Part shown: one piece after another, positions 1 through 6,017 of the stretch
How the letters are laid out: every line of letters starts with the position of its first letter
Numbering within the stretch: the first letter of the stretch is position 1
NCBI GenBank assembly: GCA_040265115.1
Contig: JBDQGZ010000122.1
Span: 1-6,017 of the forward strand
DNA length: 6,017 bases
Direction: 5' to 3'
From: M55B157 sp040265115
GTDB taxonomy: Bacteria; Actinomycetota; Actinomycetes; S36-B12
Position numbers and translations under genes: made by a program
The notes under the pieces: model-generated
Seen by the model: only the letters and a program-made list of their open reading frames with translations
The model's database searches: none
Told to the model about the DNA's origin: nothing

Positions 1-858
1 CGACTCGCGGGTAGTGAGGCCGCCGACGAGGTGCGCGCTGCCGTCCTGGTGTATTCCCGGGAGGTCGCCTTCGCCGCCGCCGAGGTCTACGCAAGAGCCG
101 CCGAGGCGCGAGGCGCCTGGGACGCACGCCTGGAAGCCCTCGTCCTCGACGGCATGCTCCGCAGCGACTCCGACCCTTCCCTCCCTGCACGCGCGGCTGC
201 CTTGGGCTGGACCGCTGACACCGGTGCGGTCGTGCTCGTCGGTTCACCACCGGAGTCAGTGGAGGCACAAGGTGGCGAGTCGGTGGTCGACCTGCTGAGG
301 CGCACGGCGCACCACCACAGCATCGACCTGCTTGCAGGTTTGCACGGTCGGACCCTCGTGGTCATCGCCGCCACCCCCTCGCCCGCCGATACCGCACGGG
401 TCGCTCGGTTGCTCGTTCCACATTTCGGTCCGGGTCCGGTGATCCACGGTGCACCTGCCACCGGGCTCGCCGAGGTCGCCGCCACGGCCCATGAGGCCCT
501 CCTCGCCTGGCGTGCTGCGCCCGCCTGGCCACAGGCACCCCGGCCTGTCGCCGCAGTCGAGTTGCTCCCTGAGCGAGCGCTCGCCGGCGAACCCGGTGCT
601 CGAGAGGCGCTGATCGCCGACATCATCGACCCTCTCCGACGATCCGATCCGGTGCTCGTGGACACCCTCGCCGCCTTCCTGGAGCAGGCCGGCTCCCTCG
701 AGGCCACCGCACGCCTGCTGTTCGTCCATGTCAACACGGTGCGGCATCGACTCCGCCGCATTGAGACGCTCTCGGGCCGCAGCCCTACCGAACCGCGGGA
801 TGCCCTAGCCTTCCGATTGGCCCTCGTCTGGGATCGCCTGGACGCAGGCTCCCCATGA
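1..858 (+). CDS. fasR: FasR-type PucR/CdaR-family transcriptional regulator of fatty acid synthesis (5' truncated)
   Basis: The frame is open from base 1 with no stop, so the gene enters from the left; the GTG at 31 is internal, not the start. The 285 visible codons match, from memory, the central and C-terminal parts of Streptomyces FasR (about 400 aa), so roughly 110 N-terminal residues are missing. Landmarks are the helix with YSREVAFAAAEVYARAAEAR followed by GAWDARLEAL, a central alpha/beta sensor-like region, APRPVAAVELLPERAL, and a C-terminal PucR-type helix-turn-helix (visible codons about 222-256) with SLEATARLLFVHVNTVRHRL. The recognition helix reads HVNTVR where the usual form is HPNTVR or HRNTLR. 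In S. coelicolor FasR is a DNA-binding activator of the adjacent fabD-fabH-acpP-fabF operon; the same role here is inferred from homology and position. It is unrelated to the TetR-type FasR of Mycobacterium. The stop is TGA at 856-858, 89 bases before fabD. Confidence 0.9.
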   Translation, partial: RLAGSEAADEVRAAVLVYSREVAFAAAEVYARAAEARGAWDARLEALVLDGMLRSDSDPSLPARAAALGWTADTGAVVLVGSPPESVEAQGGESVVDLLRRTAHHHSIDLLAGLHGRTLVVIAATPSPADTARVARLLVPHFGPGPVIHGAPATGLAEVAATAHEALLAWRAAPAWPQAPRPVAAVELLPERALAGEPGAREALIADIIDPLRRSDPVLVDTLAAFLEQAGSLEATARLLFVHVNTVRHRLRRIETLSGRSPTEPRDALAFRLALVWDRLDAGSP

Positions 859-863
859 GCTCG

Positions 864-888
864 TTGTAGGATTCCTCTAATCTTTACT
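864..888 (+). promoter_or_regulatory. Candidate promoter region for the fab operon (weak)
   Basis: This AT-rich island lies in an otherwise GC-rich gap between fasR and fabD. It holds two -10-like hexamers: TAGGAT at 867-872, close to the actinobacterial -10 pattern, and TCTAAT at 876-881, five of six matches to TATAAT. No convincing -35 element lies 16-19 bases upstream of either, which would fit a promoter needing an activator such as FasR. This is inference from composition and position only. Confidence 0.3.
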
Positions 889-897
889 GGTCGACAT

Positions 898-917
898 TGG
901 CACCGCTCGCGGGGCCA
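898..917. repeat. Imperfect inverted repeat, possible operator or 5'-leader hairpin
   Basis: Arm TGGCACCGC (898-906) and arm GCGGGGCCA (909-917) are inverted complements with one mismatch (A902 against G913), around a TC centre. It lies between the promoter-like AT-rich island and the fabD RBS. It could be a binding site for a dimeric regulator such as FasR or an mRNA hairpin in the leader. In DNA this GC-rich, chance palindromes of this size are not rare, so confidence is low. There is no T-run after it, so it is not a typical terminator. Confidence 0.3.
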
Positions 918-933
918 GCCAGCCACTGGTAGC

Positions 934-940
934 GGAAGGG
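934..940 (+). promoter_or_regulatory. Ribosome binding site that decides the fabD start
   Basis: The purine run GGAAGGG ends one base before the ATG at 942 but seven bases before the in-frame GTG at 948. Normal spacing therefore points to GTG 948 as the true initiation codon. The resulting N-terminus, MLVIVAPGQGAQ, matches how actinobacterial FabD proteins usually begin. Confidence 0.6.
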
Positions 941-947
941 TATGGGC

Positions 948-2159
948 GTGCTCGTCATCGTCGCTCCCGGTCAAGGCGCCCAGGTCCCCGGCTTCCTCAC
1001 CCCATGGCTCGAGGCTCCCGGTGTGCGAGAGCGGGTGGAGTGGCTGTCCACCGTCGCCGGTGTGGACCTGATCACTCACGGCACGATCTCCGATGCCGCG
1101 ACAATCCGCGACACCGCCATCGCCCAGCCCCTCCTCGTCGGCGCTGGTCTGGTCACCCTGCTGTCACTGTTCCCACATCCGGCCGAGGCCTTCGTGCGCA
1201 TCGGTGCCGGTGCCGGCCATAGCGTGGGTGAGATCACCGCGGCCGCGGCCGCCGGTGTCCTCACCGCTGAACAGGCCATGGTCTTCGTTCGCGAACGCGG
1301 CCGCGCGATGGCCCTGGCGGCCGCCGCGGAACCCACCGGGATGAGCGCCGTCCTCGGGGGAGACGCCGAGGAGGTCATCGCCGCAGCCGAACGCCACCAC
1401 CTCACCCCAGCGAACGTCAACGGCGGCGGCCAAATCGTCGTCGCCGGTCGGAAGAGTGATCTCGCCGACTTCGCCGACGATGCCCCAGAGAAGGCGCGCG
1501 TGCGTCCACTCGAGGTCGCCGGCGCCTTCCACACCCGATTCATGGAGTCCGCAGTCGACGTTCTCGCCCGACATGCTCGCGCGATCTCCACGCATGATCC
1601 GCGCATTCGCCTCATCAGCAACGCCGATGGCCGCATCGTCCACGATGGACGAGACGTGCTCCGACGACTCGTCCATCAGGTGGCCAAGCCGGTGCGCTGG
1701 GATGCCTGCCAGGCCACGATGGCCGATCTCGGCGTGACCGCGCTCCTGGAGATTCCACCCGCAGGGACTCTCACCGGCCTTGCCAAGCGATCCCTACCCG
1801 GGGTCGAGACGCTGGCGCTGAAGACCCCCGATGATCTCGACGCGGCCTGGGATCTCATCTCCCGACACGCCCCCGGTGTGGATTCCCTGTCGGCGTCGCC
1901 GAGTTGGCGACTGGTCGTCGCTCCGGCCAAGGGCATCTTCACCATCGCCGATCACATCGCGCCCGGCACAGGCGTCACCACCCTGCCCCCGGGTAGCGCC
2001 ATCGGCACGGTGGCCAACCTTCGCGAGTCCATCGACATCACCGCACCCCACGGCGGGACGATCGTCGAGTGGGTCGTCGAGGATGGCGATCCCGTCTCCC
2101 CCGGCCAGCCACTGCTCCGCCTCCATCCGATCATCAGCGTTGAGGAGTCCCCCGCATGA
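948..2159 (+). CDS. fabD: Malonyl-CoA:ACP transacylase with a C-terminal biotinyl/lipoyl-like extension
   Basis: This cytosolic enzyme transfers malonyl from malonyl-CoA to the phosphopantetheine arm of ACP, supplying FabH and FabF. Counting from GTG 948 it is 403 aa. GQGAQ forms the N-terminal oxyanion motif at 8-12. The nucleophile elbow GHSVGE carries Ser92 (codon at 1221), RGRAM provides the carboxylate-binding Arg117, and GAFHT provides the catalytic His195. PVRW and PPAGTLTGLAKR close the transacylase fold near residue 285, and a short LKTPDDLDAAWDLI segment ends the region shared with ordinary actinobacterial FabD (about 305-320 aa). The remaining ~90 residues are extra and resemble a biotin carrier domain (see the feature at 1905-2129). 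The start was chosen over ATG 942 from RBS spacing and family N-terminus. It overlaps fabH by four bases (ATGA), implying translational coupling. It is probably first in the operon and under FasR control (inferred). Confidence 0.95.
   Translation: MLVIVAPGQGAQVPGFLTPWLEAPGVRERVEWLSTVAGVDLITHGTISDAATIRDTAIAQPLLVGAGLVTLLSLFPHPAEAFVRIGAGAGHSVGEITAAAAAGVLTAEQAMVFVRERGRAMALAAAAEPTGMSAVLGGDAEEVIAAAERHHLTPANVNGGGQIVVAGRKSDLADFADDAPEKARVRPLEVAGAFHTRFMESAVDVLARHARAISTHDPRIRLISNADGRIVHDGRDVLRRLVHQVAKPVRWDACQATMADLGVTALLEIPPAGTLTGLAKRSLPGVETLALKTPDDLDAAWDLISRHAPGVDSLSASPSWRLVVAPAKGIFTIADHIAPGTGVTTLPPGSAIGTVANLRESIDITAPHGGTIVEWVVEDGDPVSPGQPLLRLHPIISVEESPA
1905..2129 (+). other. BCCP-like (biotinyl/lipoyl) domain in the FabD C-terminus, lysine replaced by arginine
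   Basis: FabD residues about 320-394 (GTG 948 numbering) align without gaps to my recollection of the E. coli BCCP biotinyl domain. VVAPAKGIF matches the VRSPMVGTF strand. From that Pro (Pro326) to the hairpin position is 33 residues in both. The second half, ITAPHGGTIVEWVVEDGD then PVSPGQPLLRL, matches IEADKSGTVKAILVESGQ then PVEFDEPLVVI. The hairpin AMKM of BCCP corresponds to NLRE here, so the biotin-accepting Lys position is Arg359 (codon 2022-2024). The only Lys in the domain is at 328, in the first strand, so biotinylation or lipoylation at the usual site is not possible. The fold assignment is from sequence pattern only; the role is unknown, with docking to a carboxylase or regulation as possibilities. 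Confidence 0.75.
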
Positions 2160-3160
2160 GCACGACCCTGCGCACCTCCACCGGTCCCGCTCACGCACGC
2201 ATCATGGGAGTTGGGAGTTATCGCCCAGATCGCGTGGTGACGAATGCCGAAGTCTGCGAGCGCATCGACTCCACCGACGAATGGATCCGGGAACGATCCG
2301 GCATCGTGGAGCGGCGCTACGCGGCCGAGGACGAGACCGTGTGCGACATGTCAGTCGCCGCCGCAGAGAAGGCCCTCGCTGCCTCCGGGGTGACGGCTGA
2401 TCAGATCGGCACCGTCATCATCGCCACCGTCACGCACCCCTATCCCACGCCGTCGGCCGCGGCCGAGGTCGCCTACCGACTCGGCACGAACAACGCTGCA
2501 GCCTTCGACATCTCGGCGGCCTGCGCCGGCTTCTGCTACGGCATCGCTCTCGCCCAGGATCTGGTGCGCGGAGGGTCGGCGGAACATGTGCTGGTGATCG
2601 GCGTGGAGAAGCTCACCGACTGGATCGATCTCACCGATCGTTCGACGGCCTTCATCTTCGCTGACGGAGCCGGAGCTGCCGTCGTCGGACCGTCCGACGA
2701 GCCCGCGATCGGCCCAGTCGTCTGGGGCTCCGACGGCGAGCAGTACGACGCCATCACCATGACGCAGTCGCTCATCGATTATCGAGATCACGGTGGCGAG
2801 CGGTTTCCCACGCTGTCGATGCAGGGCCAGCAGGTCTTTCGCTGGGCCGTCGCCCACATGGCCAAGGCCGCGCAGGAATCCCTCGATGCTGCCGGTGTCG
2901 CGGCTGATGACCTCGATGCGTTCATTCCCCATCAGGCGAACATGCGCATCACCGACGCCATGATCCGCGCCCTGAAACTCCCCGAGCACGTTCCCGTGGC
3001 ACGGGACATCGCCACGACCGGCAACACCTCGGCGGCATCGATTCCGATCGCGATGGATCGAATGCTGTCCACCGGCGAGGTCCCCCACGGTGGCACCGCC
3101 CTGCTGATCGGCTTCGGCGCGGGCCTGGCGTACGCGTCGCAGGTCGTGCGCCTACCCTGA
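2156..3160 (+). CDS. fabH: Beta-ketoacyl-ACP synthase III
   Basis: FabH starts fatty acid synthesis by condensing an acyl-CoA primer with malonyl-ACP, releasing CO2 and giving a 3-ketoacyl-ACP. The 334 aa product is normal family length. It has the N-terminal IMGVGSYRPDRVVTN and DSTDEWIRERSGI segments typical of FabH, the nucleophile Cys123 in ISAACAGF (codon at 2522), His259 in IPHQANMRI and Asn290 in TTGNTSAAS, giving the complete Cys-His-Asn triad. The C-terminal GFGAGLAYA is also conserved. The ATG lies in a four-base overlap with the fabD stop and has a strong RBS, GAGGAG at 2142-2147, eight bases upstream. Actinobacterial FabH often accepts branched primers such as isobutyryl-CoA; primer choice here cannot be read from the sequence. 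Compared with Streptomyces FabH it has a shorter loop around residues 197-218, before FPTLSMQGQ. Confidence 0.97.
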   Translation: MSTTLRTSTGPAHARIMGVGSYRPDRVVTNAEVCERIDSTDEWIRERSGIVERRYAAEDETVCDMSVAAAEKALAASGVTADQIGTVIIATVTHPYPTPSAAAEVAYRLGTNNAAAFDISAACAGFCYGIALAQDLVRGGSAEHVLVIGVEKLTDWIDLTDRSTAFIFADGAGAAVVGPSDEPAIGPVVWGSDGEQYDAITMTQSLIDYRDHGGERFPTLSMQGQQVFRWAVAHMAKAAQESLDAAGVAADDLDAFIPHQANMRITDAMIRALKLPEHVPVARDIATTGNTSAASIPIAMDRMLSTGEVPHGGTALLIGFGAGLAYASQVVRLP

Positions 3161-3212
3161 TCAATCATTCGCACCACCCGTCGATTCACACCACAGATGA
3201 GAGGAAACAGTT
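3161..3212 (+). promoter_or_regulatory. fabH-acpP spacer with acpP ribosome binding site
   Basis: These 52 bases are the only real gap inside the operon. The purine-rich run GAGAGGAAA (3199-3207) sits five bases before the GTG start of acpP, with its GAGGA core seven bases away, and should drive independent, strong translation. This suits ACP, which is usually made in excess over the enzymes. I see no clear -35/-10 pair and no terminator hairpin. Confidence 0.55.
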
Positions 3213-3452
3213 GTGAGCGAGCAGATCCTGTCCGGCCTGGCCGAGATCGTGAATGAGGTCGCGGGCGTTCCCGTCGATGACGTCCAACTCGACAAGTCCT
3301 TCGTCGACGACCTCGACATCGATTCGCTGTCCATGGTCGAGGTCGTCATGGCCGCAGAGGACAAGTGGGACGTGAAGATCCCTGACAGCGAGGTGAAGAA
3401 CCTGCGCACCGTCGGCGATGCCGTCGCCTACATCGAGAAGGCCACGGCCTGA
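3213..3452 (+). CDS. acpP: Acyl carrier protein
   Basis: This is the small acidic carrier on which fatty acyl chains grow in FAS II. It is 79 aa, the usual ACP length. The motif DIDSLSMVEV carries Ser38 (codon at 3324), the serine modified with 4'-phosphopantetheine by holo-ACP synthase; that gene is not in the window. The flanking acidic helix (VDDLDIDSLSMVEVVMAAED) is the recognition helix for partner enzymes, and KIPDSEVKNLRTVGDAVAYI is the typical third and fourth helix region. It begins with GTG behind a well-spaced RBS, and its TGA is two bases before the fabF start. Its place between fabH and fabF marks it as the fatty acid ACP rather than a polyketide ACP. Confidence 0.97.
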   Translation: MSEQILSGLAEIVNEVAGVPVDDVQLDKSFVDDLDIDSLSMVEVVMAAEDKWDVKIPDSEVKNLRTVGDAVAYIEKATA

Positions 3453-3454
3453 CC

Positions 3455-4681
3455 GTGGGCATCGTCGTCACCGGGATCGGCGCCACCACACCGATAGGCG
3501 GGGATGCCGCAAGCACCTGGGCGGCAGTCACGTCCGGTGTTTCTGGCATTCGCCCTCTCACCGAGGAGTGGGCGGCCGATTTGCCGGTGCGCTTCGCCGG
3601 GACCCTCGCGGTTGAACCATCCGAGGTTCTCGATCGAGTGGAGTTGCGGCGTCTCGATCGATCCCAGGCAAGTGCCCTCATCGCCTCGCGCGAAGCATGG
3701 GCCGATGCGGGATCGCCCGAGATCGAACCTGATCGCATGGGGACTGTCGTGGGCACGGGCATCGGTGGTGTCATCACCCTGCTCGATGCCTACGACGTGC
3801 TCAAGGAACGCGGACCCTCTCGCATTTCCCCGCACACCGTTCCCATGCTGATGCCGAACGGACCGGCTGCCGTCGTCGGCCTCGATCGCATGTCCGCTGC
3901 CGGGGTGCACGCGCCAGTGAGCGCATGCGCGTCCGGGGCGGAAGCGATCGCGGTCGCAGCAAGGATGATCACCGATGGTCGGGCGGATGTGGTGATGGCG
4001 GGCGGAACAGAAGCCCCCATCCACCCGCTCACCATCGCCGGCTTCGCCTCGATGCGAGCCCTGTCCATGCGCAATGAGGATCCCGAGATTGCCTCGCGGC
4101 CCTATGACCTCGCTCGGGATGGCTTCGTCATGGGCGAAGGGGCAGCGATGCTCGTGCTCGAACGAGAGGATCACGCCCGAGCGCGAGGTGCACGGATCTA
4201 CGCACGCTTCGCCGGGGCCGGGATGACCGCTGACGCCCATCACATCGCCCAGCCGGATCCGGAGGGACTCGGCGCCTCTCGTGCCATGCGTGCCGCACTC
4301 GAGGCCGCGGATGCGACCGCGGCCGATGTGGTCCATGTCAATGCGCACGCCACCTCGACCCCCCAGGGTGATATCGCCGAGGCCGTCGCGATCCGCGCAG
4401 CGCTCGGCGAGGACACCACGGCGATCGTGTCCGGAACGAAGTCGATGACGGGCCACACCCTCGGAGCTGCCGGGGCACTGGAGGCCGTGTTCACCGTCCT
4501 CGCCCTCCACCATCGACTGGCGCCCCCCACCATCAACATCGATGATCTCGATCCACAGATCGGACTCGACATTACCGCCAACGACGTCCGCCCCCTACCT
4601 GCCGGGGACCTGCTGGCGTTGAACAACTCCTTCGGATTCGGCGGACACGATGTCGCTCTCGCCTTCAGGACGGTGTCGTGA
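3455..4681 (+). CDS. fabF: Beta-ketoacyl-ACP synthase II
   Basis: FabF elongates acyl-ACP by decarboxylative condensation with malonyl-ACP. The 408 aa product has full family length. The thiolase-fold nucleophile is Cys158 in SACASGAEAI (codon at 3926). His298 in NAHATSTPQGD and His334 in KSMTGHTLGAAGA (with Lys329) complete the Cys-His-His active site, and NNSFGFGGHDV (residues 390-400) is the gating loop. The N-terminus GIVVTGIGATTPIGGDA matches actinobacterial FabF. The GTG start follows the acpP stop by two bases; the nearest purine run, GAGAAGG at 3435-3441, is 13 bases away, so initiation probably depends on ribosomes arriving from acpP. Its stop overlaps the next start as GTGA. No separate fabB-like gene is visible. 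Confidence 0.96.
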   Translation: MGIVVTGIGATTPIGGDAASTWAAVTSGVSGIRPLTEEWAADLPVRFAGTLAVEPSEVLDRVELRRLDRSQASALIASREAWADAGSPEIEPDRMGTVVGTGIGGVITLLDAYDVLKERGPSRISPHTVPMLMPNGPAAVVGLDRMSAAGVHAPVSACASGAEAIAVAARMITDGRADVVMAGGTEAPIHPLTIAGFASMRALSMRNEDPEIASRPYDLARDGFVMGEGAAMLVLEREDHARARGARIYARFAGAGMTADAHHIAQPDPEGLGASRAMRAALEAADATAADVVHVNAHATSTPQGDIAEAVAIRAALGEDTTAIVSGTKSMTGHTLGAAGALEAVFTVLALHHRLAPPTINIDDLDPQIGLDITANDVRPLPAGDLLALNNSFGFGGHDVALAFRTVS

Positions 4682-6017
4682 CCGACTCGACCGTGGATCC
4701 TCGCTCCCCCCGCGTACGCCTCGAGCAATTCTTCGATGAGGGCACCTTCACCATCATCACTCCTGAGGACGACAGCGGTGTTCTGTCGGGAGTGGGGCGT
4801 GTCGATGGCCATAACGTGGTCGCCTTTGCCACCGATCCCACGGTCCAAGGCGGCGCGATGGGCGAGAAGGGATGTCGCGCGATCGTCACCGCCTATGACC
4901 GCGCCTTCGCGGACTCGTGCCCGGTCGTCGGCATCTGGCATTCCGGTGGCGCACGCCTGCGTGAAGGGGTGGCGAGCCTCGACGGCGTGGGTCGAGTGTT
5001 CGCGGCCATGACCAGGATCTCCGGCAAGGTGGCGCAGATCTCCATCGTGCTCGGCCCCGCAGCTGGCGGTGCCGCCTACGGACCTGCCCTCACCGACGTG
5101 GTGATCCTCGGGCCCGAGGGTCGTATCTTCGTCACCGGCCCCGAGGTGATTCGATCAGTGACTGGCGAGCAGGTGGACATGCTGCGCCTCGGCGGCCCGG
5201 ACCCGCATGGGCGTCGCAGCGGTGTGGTCCACATCGTCACCGAGACCGAGCGCGCGGCACTCGACGAGGGCCGCCGCGTCGCGTCACTGCTGGGTGCTCA
5301 GGGCTCACTCGATCTGGAGTCGGTCACCGATCGTGATCTCGCGGGCCTGCTTCCCGACTCCAGTCGACGCGCCTACGACGTTCATCCCCTCATCGAAGGG
5401 GTGCTCGACGACGGCACCATGGTGGAGTTGCACGCGAAATGGGCACCCAACATCGTCGTGGCACTCGGCCGACTCGGTGGTCGCACCGTCGGTGTCGTGG
5501 CCAATAATCCGCTCCGCCTCGGTGGCTGCCTGGATTCCGCAAGCGCAGAGAAGGCCTCGCGATTCGTGCGGATGTGCGATGCGCTTGCCGTGCCCCTCGT
5601 CGTCCTCGTCGATGTTCCTGGCTATCTGCCGGGTGTCGGGCAGGAATGGGACGGTGTCGTGCGGCGGGGTGCGAAACTCCTGCACGCCTTCGCCGAATGC
5701 GTTGTGCCTCGTGTCACCGTCGTCACCCGCAAGGCGTATGGCGGCGCCTACGTCGCCATGAACTCTTCGTCTCTCGGTGCCACCAGGGTCTTCGCATGGC
5801 CGGACGCGGAGGTTGCCGTCATGGGCTCGGTCGCCGCCGTTCGCATCCTGCACCGACGACGTCTGGCTGAGGCGACCGATGAGGAGACCAGGGCCCAACT
5901 AGAACTCGAACTTGCCGCGGAGCATGAGGTGATCTCCGGCGGCATCGGTCGAGCCCTCGACATCGGTGTCGTCGACGAGATCGTCGAACCCCAAGACACT
6001 CGACGACGCATCGCCCA
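4678..6017 (+). CDS. accD: Acyl-CoA carboxylase carboxyltransferase (beta) subunit, probably acetyl-CoA type (3' truncated)
   Basis: The frame runs from GTG 4678 to the right edge with no stop; 446 codons are visible. By comparison with PccB/AccD proteins perhaps 25-30 residues are missing. The family transfers carboxyl from biotin on an alpha subunit to acyl-CoA. Visible motifs are SGGARLREGV (residues 89-98, first oxyanion region), GPAAGGAAYGPALTD (126 on, acyl-CoA pocket), the second crotonase half with NNPLRLGGCLD and DVPGYLPGV, and RKAYGGAYVAM with Val359 where propionyl-CoA carboxylases have Asp. The protein is compact: it lacks about 50 N-terminal residues and a ~20-residue loop present in the ~530 aa Streptomyces PccB, and it has no zinc-ribbon of the E. 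coli AccD type. AGGA at 4667-4670 is seven bases before GTG, and GTGA overlaps the fabF stop. Supplying malonyl-CoA to this operon is inferred; no biotin carboxylase gene is in view. Confidence 0.93.
   Translation, partial: MTDSTVDPRSPRVRLEQFFDEGTFTIITPEDDSGVLSGVGRVDGHNVVAFATDPTVQGGAMGEKGCRAIVTAYDRAFADSCPVVGIWHSGGARLREGVASLDGVGRVFAAMTRISGKVAQISIVLGPAAGGAAYGPALTDVVILGPEGRIFVTGPEVIRSVTGEQVDMLRLGGPDPHGRRSGVVHIVTETERAALDEGRRVASLLGAQGSLDLESVTDRDLAGLLPDSSRRAYDVHPLIEGVLDDGTMVELHAKWAPNIVVALGRLGGRTVGVVANNPLRLGGCLDSASAEKASRFVRMCDALAVPLVVLVDVPGYLPGVGQEWDGVVRRGAKLLHAFAECVVPRVTVVTRKAYGGAYVAMNSSSLGATRVFAWPDAEVAVMGSVAAVRILHRRRLAEATDEETRAQLELELAAEHEVISGGIGRALDIGVVDEIVEPQDTRRRIA

Noticed and set aside
31..33. 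GTG as the start of the regulator gene
   Set aside because: The frame is open upstream to base 1, no RBS precedes it, and the family has a further N-terminal domain, so the gene is truncated by the window.
898..917. Rho-independent terminator after fasR
   Set aside because: The inverted repeat has no following T-run and lies close upstream of the fabD RBS; an operator or leader hairpin is more likely.
87..1079. A 330-codon open frame on the - strand across fasR and the fabD promoter region
   Set aside because: It is a shadow frame of GC-rich coding DNA: Arg/Ser/Ala-rich, no recognisable domain, and opposite two well-supported genes.
2351..3088. A 245-codon - strand open frame opposite fabH
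   Set aside because: It is a complementary shadow of fabH codons without recognisable protein features.
3634..3662. Repeated CTCGATCGA in early fabF
   Set aside because: It falls within coding sequence, where it encodes two Leu-Asp-Arg stretches; best explained by codon choice.
3428..4513. A 361-codon open frame on the - strand opposite fabF
   Set aside because: fabF on the + strand has full-length family identity and all catalytic residues; the reverse frame is low-complexity Gly/Arg/His-rich with no motif.
5207..5761. A 184-codon + strand open frame inside accD
   Set aside because: It is out of frame with the continuous carboxyltransferase frame that runs from 4678 to the edge, and is Ser/Pro/Arg-rich with no domain.

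Overview
The window is a high-GC (roughly two-thirds G+C by eye) stretch of an actinobacterial chromosome carrying a fatty-acid synthase type II (FAS II) operon, with every gene on the + strand. The gene order regulator-fabD-fabH-acpP-fabF is the arrangement known from Streptomyces, and the protein sequences are of actinobacterial type. An acyl-CoA carboxylase carboxyltransferase gene (accD-like) directly follows fabF. Discrete FAS II genes argue against lineages that rely on a giant FAS I enzyme. I would guess Actinomycetales/Micrococcales or a relative, without a firm genus.

Layout: (1) 1-858, the 3' two-thirds of a FasR-type PucR/CdaR-family regulator, cut by the left window edge. (2) 859-947, the only non-coding gap of any size, with a weak promoter candidate, an imperfect inverted repeat and the fabD ribosome binding site. 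(3) 948-2159, fabD, malonyl-CoA:ACP transacylase with an unusual C-terminal extension. (4) 2156-3160, fabH. (5) 3213-3452, acpP. (6) 3455-4681, fabF. (7) 4678-6017, accD-like carboxyltransferase, cut by the right edge. Junctions are a 4-base ATGA overlap, a 52-base gap with a good RBS, a 2-base gap and a 4-base GTGA overlap, so fabD through accD look like one translationally coupled transcript.

Pathway logic: AccD, with a biotinylated alpha subunit not present here, makes malonyl-CoA. FabD moves malonyl to AcpP, FabH primes the chain by condensing acyl-CoA with malonyl-ACP, and FabF elongates it. FasR probably controls the operon from the fasR-fabD gap. Ketoreductase, dehydratase and enoyl reductase genes are not in the window.

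The most interesting signal is in fabD. Its last ~75 residues read as a complete biotinyl/lipoyl-carrier-like (BCCP-like) fold in which the position of the biotinylated lysine is an arginine. A non-biotinylatable carrier-like module fused to the main malonyl-CoA consumer, in the same operon as a malonyl-CoA-producing carboxyltransferase subunit, suggests a docking or channelling role that I do not recognise as described. A second point is that the accD product has Val where propionyl-CoA carboxylases have a specificity-determining Asp, which favours acetyl-CoA carboxylation for this operon.
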